From assembly GCA_959347315.1 (NCBI GenBank), contig OY365807.1, positions 28,541,168 to 28,605,167 of the forward strand: a stretch of DNA of 64,000 bases, in the 5' to 3' direction. The translations under genes and the position numbers were made by a program. Below the pieces are notes generated by a model that was given only the letters and a program-made list of their open reading frames with translations, was not told the DNA's origin and searched no databases. This DNA comes from Bimastos eiseni (Eukaryota > Annelida > Clitellata > Crassiclitellata > Lumbricidae). Shown in pieces: positions 37,643 to 50,003 of this stretch. Position 1 is the first letter of the stretch, and every line of letters begins with the position of its first letter.

Positions 37643-38960
37643 TGAAGTAAGAAAGAGCGAGAGAGTAGGTCAGTTCAAATCAAGAGTTGAAACTCTATGC
37701 TATTTTGTGCATAGGTATTTTGGTTTCTGTACAATAGTCTATGTATATAGTAAGCTCGTTTAGAGTCTGAAGATATTCTTCTTCTTTTGTCTTGAGCACC
37801 AGATTACCATTGGCATTTTGGCTGCAGGTGGTAAAGCCAGGTGGTGCTTTGCCGCCTGTGGGCAATGCTCCCGAGGCGGTTGGACCCACCACTCGATTGC
37901 TAAATACTATACCTGGAACTCAATGTCCAAAGATGGGACAAGCTTACGCAAGAGCGCCTATAAGATCGAGGAAGAGTTTTGAATTACAGAACACTGATTC
38001 CACAAAACATAATAAAAGAGTAAACGAAGGTAGCAAGAACAGAGAGGTATGAACTGAGAACGAATAATTCATTTATTATAATTCATTGACCGTCATTTAA
38101 TTCATTAGCATTTTTATCAATTCTTGTCTTATCAATTTATCAACAGCAGAATTCATTTACTTAAAAGTGCATGAAGTGATTAGGTCGATTTATTGATCGA
38201 ATGGCTACTCATAGCCATAATTAATTGAACAGAAGTCCATCATACGCATGCGCTCTGATCAGTTGGTCTCCCACTTGGATTTGCATCTGTTCAAATTCAG
38301 CCTCTGATCCCCTAGAAGTACCAACTTTTCTCGCAAATGTCGCACATAACTAGCGTCTAGACTTCTGGTTGAACTTCAGTTTTTGAATACGACTCAAGTT
38401 CCACATATATCTTGCAGAACGTCTAACAGATAGATATCGTCTGCAAATCAACCCATGCGTTTGAAAATAAAACCAGGTCATCAATAATTGTGTCCTGCCG
38501 ACGTTAACATATTGCCGGCATACATTGCATGACACATGCAGCAACACTGCGTCATAAACGACAATTACCGCACATTGCCTAAGAAAGTTCCACAGACGAT
38601 CGCTCAAAAGGCCCACATGTTCCACATTATGTGAGTCTATATTTCCTGGAAACTTACTCAATATACGTCGACTCTTGAGGATGTAAGTCCTTCAAGTGCT
38701 GAGCAGACAATAGCTTACACATAAACACAGCACTACAGAGTCCTTCCTACACAACCTTCCGTGGATCTGTCGCTGTATATCTCCATATATATGTGTATAC
38801 ATGTATATATTGCATGCTATACATATACAATATTAATACATGCGCTGAAATATATAGAGCCTGTGCAGAATGTCGATTATAGAAGAGCGCATTGTGTATA
38901 GGATATACATTATGTGCTACAAACATTCTGAGCTTTTAATGATAAGACGACAGAGTCACT

Positions 38961-39037
38961 TATTGCGTCTTTGATGATTTAAATGATCGTCTAAGCGAGG
39001 ATCAAAACTCCTGCTGATGCTGCTACTGCTGCTGCTG
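38961..39037 (-). repeat. 77-bp inverted repeat, right arm
   Basis: Reverse complement of 36982-37058. On the minus strand the copy lies at the end of an ATG-started open frame (39180-38956, 74 codons) that ends SSSSSSISRSFDPRLDDHLN then HQRRNK and stop. I do not recognise that frame and do not call it a gene. Confidence 0.8.
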
Positions 39038-39350
39038 TAGAGTGGCTGAAGCAGTGAGAGTGAGTCGATGCGAGGTACATCTTCCCAATTCGATATAGAG
39101 CTCTGGCTACTGTTGCCATTGCCTAGTTCTGCGGCGGAGTGCGAAGCATAAAGTCTATAGGCATATACGCCATGACTCATTATGCGCTATAAGTCGACCA
39201 TAAGGTAGCCAACACGCGATTTAGGCGGATATAAAACCGCGTCGCACTTAACAGCAGCTTATAAGGACGGTGTCATCGATGTCGAGATTAATAAGTGCAC
39301 CTATAAAGAAGTGAAAACTCTCTTTCTGGATACAATTGTGTAGGTTATTA

Positions 39351-39825
39351 CATCGTTTCCCAATTTTTTTGGACAGTGGAACCCTTTTGATGTTGCTTTT
39401 ATTCGCGGAATCCTGTCCAGAATTAAACATATTCTGCTGTGGGTACAAACGCTCTTCAACGCAGATAATTACAGGTTATGGCTATAGACTATGTTATTAG
39501 CAACACAAATATCGATGACTTAACATGGCACCGGAAAGAAACGCGAGACCTGGCTATTGCGGACTTGATTTAGTATGGCGCCGGTGAATAAGCTGGTCTC
39601 CCTGACGGGGTTTTTGTGAGCGCTGAGAAATTTTCGAAGATTTACATTGCATTATAATATAGGCCTATCGTGAATTCTCTTTCCTGTGAAGTTCCCATGA
39701 AAAATTCGTCTAATTTAATTTTTATTGTTTTGAGCCTATTTTTAACACTTAAAGTTTTCCGTGGAACCCTTGTTTTCATCTGACGAAACCGTAGGGTTCC
39801 GCGGAACACAGTTTGTGAAATGCTG
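39351..39825. mobile_element. Non-autonomous hAT-like element
   Basis: 475 bp with ends CATCGTTTCCCAA and (reverse complement) CAGCATTTCACAA, and subterminal GGAACCC / GGGTTCCGCGGAAC motifs near both ends. Flanking octamers GGTTATTA and GTGTATTA match at six of eight positions. The 'CAGNGTTTCxCAA' type of end is known from animal hAT elements. No transposase frame. Confidence 0.65.
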
Positions 39826-40107
39826 GTGTATTAAATGGCACAAATTAATTCGCTCTTTGGCTACCAGATTTGGAATTGAATCGGTTAATTATGTGAATTT
39901 CGGGATGAGTGGTATTGAGTAGAGTATCATAAGATAGGAGACATAGAAATGTGTCCTGGTCTATTAATAGGTCAACCATTGCAAGGACCGATTGGTCTGT
40001 GTTCACGAGTACTCATGCATGACTCAAGCATGCACTTATGTACCTGAACACTTATATAGCGCGTTTTATGAAGACTCACAAAGGCGCACCAACGGGCAGT
40101 TGGGAAA

Positions 40108-40290
40108 CGACTCATCATCATCGTCATCATCATCAGAATCATCACCATAACAATCGTCACCATCCTCCTCCTCATCCTCCTCATCATCTTCATCATCACC
40201 ATCGTCATCGTCGTCGTCATCAGCATCACCATCATAATCACTATCGTCATCATGATCCTTCTCCTCCTCCTCGTCATCATCATCGATTAC
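40108..40290. repeat. CAT/CATCCT-rich repeat
   Basis: Imperfect CAT, CCT and CGT trinucleotides over about 180 bp. Gives spurious His-rich (+) and Met-rich (-) frames. Confidence 0.9.
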
Positions 40291-40780
40291 TGTTCGTCTC
40301 TCTTGGCATGGCTTCTTCGGACTTCAATCTGGCTCTTGAGAAATGTCATTTAACCTACCAAGCCAATTCTAAATTCAATCTGATAAACTATAGAATAGTT
40401 TGCGTTTTAGCAGATACTATTAAAGTAGGATAATGAAGAATAATGAAAATAACAACCAAACGGCGACAGCTTCAAATAATTGAAGAGGTAGGCCTACATG
40501 TATCACAGATAAGACTCTTAACTACAATGTCTTTAAAATTAGTTATAGAATAATCATAATTATAAGCGGTATATTGTATTGAAGAGGTATATTGTATTTG
40601 AGATGCATTGTATTTACGAGATACGTGTATTGTATTATGTCCTTTGTAATAGCGCGATCTCTGAACGACAACATAGATAGATTACATATATACGAACCGT
40701 TGAGTTTCCACTTTTAATTGCTCTAATTAAAACAGTTATAGGCAGGTGTTTCTCAATGCAATGTTAAGATATAGCTACAC

Positions 40781-41417
40781 CAGTGGTTCTCAGCCTTTTT
40801 GACCCCACGGCACACTTGAGATCTTTCGAAATTCCGGCGGCACACCATTGAACTAAAACTAATTTTTATGTTTAATTTTGAGCAATCTTGCTTTTAAGCA
40901 TTTACTATGCCAAAAAGAAGGCTTAATTTGAAGTTGTAAGCTTACATAATTAGAGTAGAGCGGACAAACCATTTAAATTTAGGGGTTTAACTTGAACAGG
41001 TTAAATTCAACATTTACAGTTTTACATTTGAAATGCTAAACATAAACTGATTGCAAGCTGTGCGTGTTATCGGTGTAAGACCTGTTTAAATGTCAATCAA
41101 TGTCAATGAGATATCTGGGCTTGATGTCCCTTGCAAATTTATTTAATCCTTGGACGCATTTCCGATGAACAAACTCTCATTTTTTCTTCAACACACTTCA
41201 AATTTTCTCTCTTTTTGTATTTAATATTTGTAAGAGTTGAAAACCCGAGCTCACACAAATAGGATGTGGAGAACTGTAAAAGAATATGCAAGGTCATCTT
41301 TTAAATATCGTTTTTATTGATTTTGAATTTGATTTCGTTATTAGCGCCGCGACACACTTGGCGGTGCATGCCTCGCGGCACACCAGTGTGCCGCGACACA
41401 CCGGTTGAGAATCACTG
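40781..41417. mobile_element. Non-autonomous hAT element with perfect 8-bp target duplication
   Basis: 637 bp bounded by CAGTGGTTCTCAGCC and its inverted counterpart GGTTGAGAATCACTG. It is flanked by AGCTACAC on both sides (40773-40780 and 41418-41425). Subterminal GGCACAC motifs occur near both ends. The ends are typical of hAT transposons. The interior is AT-rich with no transposase frame, so it must have been mobilised in trans. Confidence 0.88.
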
Positions 41418-42343
41418 AGCTACACAGTAGACAATGATGACCATCAGTTACATAACATAACACAACAAGGGTTTTAAATGGTTCAGAAGGCATTACGTAT
41501 GTGTTAGAACCACTGCTAAGTTCTACTCTGACTTTCACTGCATCTACTCCTGTAAATATTTTTTCGACTGACGCTGTGACGCACATATTTATACAAAACA
41601 GCAAAATGCCTTTGCCTATGACAACCCATGCTTCTGATTGTTTCTATGGTCCGGCGATAAATTTCCAATCTTATAAGAGCGAAGTAGCTCCATGCTGCAT
41701 ACATACGCCATGAACTGATGCTCACCAGAAAGATCGTTGAAAACGAAGTGGCATTGCAACATCTGATCATTACAATTTGCAAGCCACATGAGACTTTAAG
41801 GCAATTTTTGAATAGAATCTCATCGATGTTTATACTACTTTTAGCTGAGAACCACACTCTCTGAATCTCATCTATAGGACGTTTTTGAGAGGCGCTATTT
41901 ATGAATCCATTAAATTAACTTTTCTCGAAGCAGTTACACTTGGAAGAAGCAGATTAAACCAGATTTTACCAACAAGTGCGCGTATTGAAAGGCTATGAAA
42001 GTGATTTGTTTAAAGGTGCTTAGGTGTCTCTCACCTCCATTTTCATGTTGGTTGACATCGGAAGACGTTGCAAGATTTCCCGGCGCCACCAAACGACAAT
42101 AGCTTAAACCAAAATACGGCGCAACTCGACGGTGGCCGCGGCTGAAAAGTTCATCGGGAACTTCGGTCCCGACGGCCAGGAATAAACTTCTTGACGCACG
42201 ACGCGCTCTGCCTCTTCTCCTCCTCGCCTCGGCTGATGAGGAAGGAGGAAGAGGGGAGGAGGGGACAGGGAGAGTGGGCCGAAGAAGCGGCGGCAGCTCC
42301 TCCGCTGGGCTGGCATCTGGTGCCCAGCCTGTGACGCTTAAGC

Positions 42344-42560
42344 GACGTCATGCAACGACAAGACCGATTGGCCGCCGACGGTGATAAGCCGCCAAACGAC
42401 AGCGGCCTGGCCGTTGGGCGGCAGCACAGCCGCCGTGTGGCCCGGCGGCGGCCATCCCGCCGCTCGGTCGGAGGAGCGAGGGAAGAAGGCAAGAAGCGCG
42501 TCCTGTCCATTCCTAGAAGGTCTATAAATAGCCCGGCCCTGACGTCGTCCCATGAGCAGC
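42344..42560 (+). promoter_or_regulatory. TATA-containing promoter-like array, gene not identified
   Basis: In a GC-rich island (about 42100-43010) four classical elements line up on the plus strand: a CRE-like GACGTCA at 42344, an inverted CCAAT (CCGATTGG) at 42364-42371, a GC box GGGCGG at 42416, and TATAAATA at 42523-42530. A second ACGTC core lies at 42542. Transcription would start about 30 bases downstream, near 42552. Downstream open frames are 42592-42948 (118 codons) and 42696-43013 (105 codons); a possible donor AAAG/GTAAAC lies near 42990. I recognise neither frame. Confidence 0.4.
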
Positions 42561-43894
42561 TGTGCCGTCCTGCCCCTCTGCTGCCGTCTGCATGTGTGCG
42601 GACCGTTCACCGCCGCCGCCTCTCTTGCTACCTGGAATCATTAGAGGCACACGCGTCGTGTTACAGGCGGCGGAGGGTATAGGGGAGTTGAATGGATGGA
42701 TGGAAGGGAGAAGGGGAGCGGAGAGGGAGGCCCGCTGCTCGAGTCCCGGGTCATCTTGCTTTGCTGCCAAGGAACGCCGAAAGACAAGGAACCAGACTTC
42801 CATCTGCGCCGCATGCCTGGTATTACCATTAGACAAGGCGCCGTTGATGGCTCAGCCAGCCACACAACGATCACCACAGCCCCACCGCCCCACAGACCGA
42901 CGGCTCCTCCTCGTGACTGCTATGTGTGCCAGATGTTTGTTTGGATGAGCGCTGTTGCTGGACCTGACCGTCGGGCGGAGCCACTGCTTAAAGGTAAACG
43001 ACGCAAATTGTAGTGGGGATGGCAGAAAAGTTCAGTAAGTAAGCAAACAATGGAATCCAGAAGAAAGAGGACATTGCTTAAATCCAACCCTACTTAAGAC
43101 AAATAATAGGTCTAACTCTTAGAACTATCTCCATTATGTTGTCACATTATGTCTTTAAAATTCATGGATAACCTATTACAAGTCAAACTTGAACTGTACG
43201 CCGTTGACCTAAACTTCTTAAACATCATTTGACCATCATTTGCGGATTTTCTTCAACGCTCAACAGTTATGTCTTGGAACCAGTTTGTTCACATTCGTTC
43301 TCTGTCAATTTTCGTGGACGTTGGATGAGACTCGACTGAACTTTATGCGGCTCACGTGTTTTAATGTGGATCCTAGGCTATATATAATTAACTATGACAA
43401 TGGTCATCAGACTTTTTATCGGTGAGGAACCACGCTGCCAACTTTGGCATCTATGAGTGAGACAGTAAATAGCAGTTCAGCTATATGATGCCAAAATTCC
43501 GGGTCCGTAGGCAGAGAAATATCGGTTTACTAGCAGAGTTTTATCACTGGTCTCTAAGACGGAAGTGAACGAGTTCTGTAGCAAAAATGACAAGTAAGAT
43601 AATACGTACTCGGATGCATGAGGTCTAAACTGTTGTTGTTAAGTGTCAGCGTTGTCAGATCAAATAAGGCAGAAATCTTTAAACCGTATTTAACTGATTA
43701 TAATATTTATTAAAAGTTGATTTTGGGCTTTCCATTCATAACTGAAGTGTCATCTCTTCAAGTACTCATGCCCTGGCCCTCTGACTCATCCGATCATCCG
43801 GCTCCCAAGTCTCGCCCATACAACACTCATCTTAAAAGCTTCTGTGACTCCTACGGAAACCGGGCTATGGCCACCCCGGGACTATCGACCTTTG

Positions 43895-43990
43895 GGCAAG
43901 CCATCTGATTCAACGCAGCGCTCGCGAATTACTTGCGCTTGGTTTTCGGGTGGCGCTTTAGAAGTTTACAGATTACGATTAGTTGACCCA
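43895..43990 (+). repeat. LINE 3' tail, same family as 59478-59570
   Basis: The segment around GCAGCGCTCG and GGTGGCGCTTTAGAAGTTTA with GATTACGATTA matches the reverse complement of 59478-59570 (TGGCGCTTTAGAAGTTTGG, GATTACGATTA) over about 90 bp. The second copy is the 3' end of the L2-like element, so this is a truncated tail of the same family. Confidence 0.65.
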
Positions 43991-46900
43991 GGAGATTCTC
44001 AGTTGTCATCCGGGTCTTTAGCTTTGATTTAAGAATGTTCATCCCCTGAAAACATTGCACAGTTACATGTAAGTTGTTTGTACACTGTAAAATCTATAAT
44101 CTGTTCCCTTTAATCTTCTCTAACCGGCTATTATATTTTTACATCACGTATATCCTACTAGGTGGTTTTGACTTGCAGGACCTTTGGTCTCTAATTGGGT
44201 CTCCTGGGCATATCTCAGCCTCCTTACTCACTCCAATTACTAATTGTCTCCTTTCTCAACTAGAATGAGACTTATCACTATTTTGTTGTGGAATAATTGT
44301 GAATTGTTGCTTATATGCTGATTAGCCAAATAAATGTATGTGATTGATTTTGATTGATCTAAATAAATTATGCACTTACAAGCTATAGGATGGAACAGAC
44401 AGGGTAAGTTCAACTATCGACTAACTTCGAGAAGTCACTGAATGTCTCTGACATCATTTCTCGCTGTTTGAATTCGATATTTTCTTACAGTTCGATTATT
44501 TCAAGGTCAACGTTTGTGTCTGTCAAACGAAAGTGATGATCTGTATTTGAAATCAACTCTGGATCTGCATTGAGGGATTAAGCACAAGCTGAAGCAAAGG
44601 CTTTGATTTGAAGGAAATCTGTAAACCTCCCTATGAAATTTTTATGAAGGTTGCCAACCAACTGGAGTGCTGCAGAAGAGTTCTTTTGCGTCGTCTAACC
44701 TACACGCGTAGACGTTGCCTACGGATAAGAGAACATCTGCTGCTAACGATGGTTTTAACAAATTAACTGTCTTCAATAATGATAGGCATATCACTGAGTT
44801 GTAGGTCTACTGTTCAGTTGCAGATTGAGAAAAAATCAGTTGTTTTAGATGTCCCGGAATGTCACCTGAAAATTCTTTGTACATCAACCATGCTGAGAAG
44901 TGCTGCGTTTCCCTCAGAAAAATTATGTTATTTGTGATAACAATGAAAAGCAATTTTACTTCGTCACATAAACTTTCATTTTCTAGAAAGCTCTGGAGAG
45001 CCGACACAGAACGAGTTGGAGACCACTGCATATCATGTGAGCTGCATTCAACCAAAGATTTGATGAGGCAGTTGTGATCAGGTTCGGTCTGAAATCCACA
45101 TGATCCACATCCAGAGATGAGACAGACAGTTTTGGAATTGGGACGACGAGATAAAACGCAGAAGTTCAAATAGTAGTTAGGCTAAGGTTTCTTAGTAATA
45201 GTCGTAGCCTACGCCTTTTACTTTGTAGGCCTAACGATAACTAGGCTACTATCACAAAGTCTTCAGGACTATTAATTTAGAGCGAACGCTCCACTTAGAT
45301 GGCTGAGGTCTGTTGGGTTTGCTAAGTTTGGTAAATCACGATTCATCGATTCATGTCATTAAACAACTGATTGTCAATATCCCTAAATAATGTGCCTACT
45401 AAACAAGAGCCGAGAAGTTCACACCAAACCAATATTAGCCTATATTGGCCATTTTTACGCTCTATGGCTAAAGTCTTAACTGACTTTTTCGCTAGAAGGC
45501 GTTGATTTTTCGAGTTTTCATTCTGTATTTGTATCGCGTCGGCTACTTAAAGCCCAAGTTTTTAAGGCGTGGTCTAATGAATACCTGCCGCCTGCTAGCT
45601 ACCAAACAGATCGCTCCAAAGCATCTCATCCGCCTGAGGTACAATCTTAAACAAATGGACCGGTGTGGTCAGTCTATCTGAATAGGCTCAAATGGGCCAA
45701 GTAGACAGCTGAGGGAAATGCAATGGAAATAACAATTGAAACAATGATCGTGCTTCATAGTCCTTATAATTATATGCATCTACACATCTGTACTTGATAT
45801 GCCACTCATATCTCTGTGTGCCTGTATTCATGTGTGCGCGTGTGTGTGTGTGCGTGCGCAGCTTTAGCCAGTACGGCCATCTCTCAAAATCTCTCTTGCA
45901 AGCTGCTCGTGGACAGCCTCCCGTCAAACGTGTGAAAAGTGCAACCAAACCCATGCGGGAAGTTTGCGGCAGTGTTGTAAATCGCGACTTCAAGGGATGT
46001 CTTTGTGCCATTGGACACACACTTTTCTAAGTAATAAAAGTAAAAAAATCTTAGGAGAGGTTTGTCCTAATTTGGGGTGTGTGTGTTAGTCCTGGGGTGT
46101 TTATGTTCGAGTGGTTTGTCGGGGGGTGTTTTTGTCCGCGACCCTCCGCCACAACTTCATCTGTGGAATGGATTGGCAGAGGACAAGTAGCGCACCCTTC
46201 TCACAGTTTTATTCCGAGTTCTGTATGAAAAATACTTGAATGTTCTTTGTAATTTGGGGGACCAATGCTCTACGTTTGACAAGGAAACTAAGTCAAGCAC
46301 AGGGAGTGCATCACAGACGAGAAATAATGCGTCCTGCCAAATGTCAGAAGTTTATACTCAAATCCAATGAAGAGCTTCTGACGTAATGGGTTGATGACTC
46401 GTATGAAACGTATTTTCAAGGTACAATTCCTTTTGATATCTCATTGGACAGTGGTCTTCGCTTGTATAGTAGGCTTACAGCTCAGCCGGACCAGCTCACA
46501 GAGAAACAAACGCCAAGTGACCACAGGCAGCCGCTAAGATTGCTCCACGAGCTGAGTGATCTTGGGCAACCGTCGTATTTATACACCTATAATGGTCCAT
46601 AGGCTGATAGTATGCGTCCTATGGCGCTTTGGCTAATGGCTTTATATATATATATACATATATATATATATTATAGGTAGATGTATGTAGAGAGACAGAC
46701 AGACAGAGAACGGCCCAGAGGCATGCAGGCATTTCAATTGAAAGGAATTGACCGGCGGTGGACTTGAATATGGCACTTCTTGACTGTAGCCCTACTCAAT
46801 GAGTTCTGGTTTGATTGACAAGCAGTTTGTCGGGCAACTGCCTGCCCAGAAAACTTCCGCCTTTAAGAAAAGACCAGTCGCTAAACTAATGGCCATCCAG

Positions 46901-47799
46901 ACACAGATGGTATGCATACAACTTTTTATCATCCTAAGCCTATCTGACAACTCTATAACCGATGCTCGGTAACCGAATAGAACTCAAACTGCGCGAAAAT
47001 GAATTTTTATCCTTTGTTTGTGGGAGGGTGGGTGTTTAGGTGGTGGGTCTCCTCACTTTGGCGATGAAACTCATAAGGTTAAGATCTCAAGTCAGAGGCA
47101 TTGGATCCAAGATTCGGTGGGAATCGGCTGAATGATATTTTCAAGTAGTCTTCAAAGAAACAGTTCATGATTTGTTGGCCCTCAAGCTGAAGTCTTAACC
47201 TCTAACAAAGATCGGCTTATGCAGATTCCCGGCCCATGGGCAAAGCAGTCACGAACCTCTACAGTCTACACTATCTTTAAAAAGTCATAGCTCTGGTCAG
47301 TGGTCACGATACGTTTATTGGCCTCATTACAGCTTCAAGTTAACTTTTGAAATGCCTATAAGCATACACAATTGAGATGCAATAGTCGAGCCAGTTGAAG
47401 ACCAATGGGCATTAGTCAAACAAATCAGGGCAGAAAAGGGAATGCAGAGTCCGATTTTGCTGATATCAGGGATGTGGTACAGAATTCTGTTGCCGTCTCC
47501 ATCCTCATTGCAGTTGTCTGTACTCCAATGGACTATTAATTCTCAGATTAATAACCAATAATTTTATTGATAAGCTCTAAACTGACAGAATACAAAAATA
47601 TAGCTAACAATTAAACGTAAAAACAGAAAATAATCGGTGGAGGTTCAGAGGGAAGAAATGTTGAAACCCTAAGGGGTCAACGAGGTCCCGCTATCGAGGC
47701 CCAGCCTTTCTCAAATGGAAATACAAGCAGCGATTGGGACTAGGTAGCACTAAAATAGCTTTATATCTTAACTACATGCATGCATGCATGCATGCGTAG

Positions 47800-47990
47800 T
47801 TAACTAAAATGATCAGACACCTCAACCTTAAAAAGTACTGTACAAGCAATAAACGTCTGTAATTTGTTTTGAATAATCTGTAAGACTTTGACAACCAAAT
47901 ATCCAGAAGAATTGCATTCCAAATAGAGGGACCATTATTTTTCAAAGCAAATTGAATAGACTAACTTGCTCATCTTGCACAGCAAATGTG
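47800..47990 (-). mobile_element. LINE C-terminal fragment
   Basis: Minus strand encodes FALKNNGPSIWNAILLDI and SYRLFKTNYRRLLLVQY, which fits the C-terminal GPxIWN...FK pattern of non-LTR reverse transcriptases. A CATG microsatellite (47774-47797) follows it on the 3' side. Confidence 0.55.
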
Positions 47991-49912
47991 CTACTGAATG
48001 GTAGTACAATCAAGGATAGGTTTGGTGCCCAGCAAAGAGACTTTAATTAGATACAATCCAGAACATACGGTTTGCAATCTGATTGACGTTGATATTCTAC
48101 GCACAACTGTCTACTGATATATCTAATTACGTACCAGATCAAATCAGATGTCTGCATCAGACATCCAATTCATTTTGCACATGCGGATAATGTAAGCTCT
48201 GCACTGGCCTGAATGATGTCAAATGTTATTACTAACGAATATTTTACATCAATTAACAAAACAGTGGAGTCAACAGTCACCATTGGTGCAGGGCTTATGC
48301 ACAAGTGTAGAACCAACCAATGGATTCCCATCAACAGTTTACATTGATGTTCAGGGTCTCCAGCTGACAGATGGAATGGACGTTAAGAGTCTCTGGGCAA
48401 TGTTGCATCGATATAGCAGAGCAACCCCAGTGATCGATTTCTATTTTTGTGAGATCCCCAATATTCTTAATCCATTATACGAAGGATGGCTTTAAATCCC
48501 ACTTGCCACATCCTAACCCATAGTCAGCAAATGCAATTTAAGTCAACTTGGTTGATCTCTTATTGCTGTATTTTACTCCACCTGAGCAGGATGAAATGGA
48601 AAATGATAAAACTATGGAATTCAAATTAAAAAAATAAATTATATGTACATAAATTGATGATTTTCAACAACAAAAATAAAGTCAGAGAGGACAGTACTTA
48701 ATGCAGTTAAAACTCTAAACATACTCTTTAGTGAATCACTCATAAAGTAATGATTACAGTAAATGAAATCATGCCATAGGTTACAAAGCAAAACAGACAG
48801 TAGTAGGAAATGAAACACCATAATAATAAACTCACGTAAAAGAAAAGTTTTTACTCATTTTTACAATTATTAAGTGCAGTCCCTTAGACAGCCCAAGGCA
48901 GCCATAGTTAAGAACTGTTAGCTACTTCATTTTCGTATAGCCTTGACATGTTAGGGTCGCTGGCCAATCCTCTCCTGAAGACAAACACATTTCTCTAATG
49001 TGAATTTGGTAGCATGTCAGAGCAACAGAGATAAATGATTAAGAGAAAAATGTAACTCATGAACAGTAATGATGATAAATTGCAATTTGTTCATTGTTCA
49101 ATATACCAGTACAAAAAACTGTAAAAGTATGACTAAAAAATAACTGTTAAATAAACCTGATCACACCCCCAGCATTTCATTATACTACTTGACCACTGCA
49201 CCTCCCTCTATCAACTCATCTCAAACAGAACAAGCCAAAAAAAACGTCCAAAACGTGCTCGTCTGCCCCAACTCCTCGCAATCACCACCACCCAACCCAA
49301 GTTCACATCACAGCATTGGCTCAAGGACTGTAAGTGCATCCACTGACATTGTTACTTACATACAGTGGTTTCAAACATTCCACCATGCCATGTTGATAAC
49401 TCAACCAATGAGCGTCTACTAAAAGTGGCCGGGGACCAATCCAGATAAATTCTGTTTAAGTGTCAAAACCATCCAAGAATGACCTTGCACCAAAACTAAC
49501 CTAACCAAGAGATTTCATACAATGCTGATGAATAAGCTTGTCTCTAATGATATACAGCAACTTTTGCAATGCATAGAGATGTACCATTGCAACTACAATA
49601 CATTGGATTTACATAGCATTCATAATCAAAACATTGCCCTCTCCATCAGACCCATATCTATTTAAGCAAACTGATTTAAACTAAATTCTTTCACAGAGTT
49701 CCATAAAGTTCTGTTGCCCCAAAACAATGCATTTCCTAGTGAGTAAAATGTTTCAAAGCGTTCCAATTTCCAAAAGGAAATAACCTTTACATAATTTCAG
49801 CAATGATTGATGTTTGAAGCCGAAGAAGTAAACTGAACAGCACTGTCAGCACAATCAACATTAAAAGTGAGTCTAAAGTAGCCACAACATAGATGGACAA
49901 CCATCGATTCAA

Positions 49913-50003
49913 TCACGACCGAGCATCGGCAAACCCCGCAGGAACCGTTACTTCCCAGCCATCCATGTCTTTCGTTACAATTATTTGACAGCCGAGACGT
50001 GAC
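49913..50003 (-). CDS. FDX1: FDX1 exon 4: C-terminus with fourth cluster cysteine
   Basis: 91 bases of coding sequence after a TCTTTTCAG acceptor, ending in TGA. It completes Thr139 and adds 29 residues: [20 protein letters not shown] followed by the conserved ADAR end. Cys144 is the fourth cluster ligand. The protein stops right after ADARS, so it lacks the short flexible tail that vertebrate adrenodoxins carry beyond this point. Confidence 0.95.

Larger units (their letters stand above)
43020..49912. other. Intergenic DNA, LINE fragments, presumed FDX1 3' UTR at the right end
   Basis: Apart from the LINE pieces listed (43895, 47800), a possible further LINE tail ends at about 44350 (ATAAATGTATGTGATTGATT). 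A TA run lies at 46642-46672. Minus-strand frames at 45169-44807 and 46020-45688 are open but unrecognised. A plus frame at 48223-48495 is also unrecognised. The FDX1 3' UTR should start at 49912 and run to lower coordinates. Confidence 0.45.

Noticed and set aside
41341..41604. Open frame of 87 codons on the minus strand
   Set aside because: Overlaps the right end of the hAT element at 40781-41417; no protein motif.
45688..46030. Open frames on both strands over the same 230 bases
   Set aside because: No recognisable domain, partly over a GT microsatellite; kept only as unrecognised DNA.
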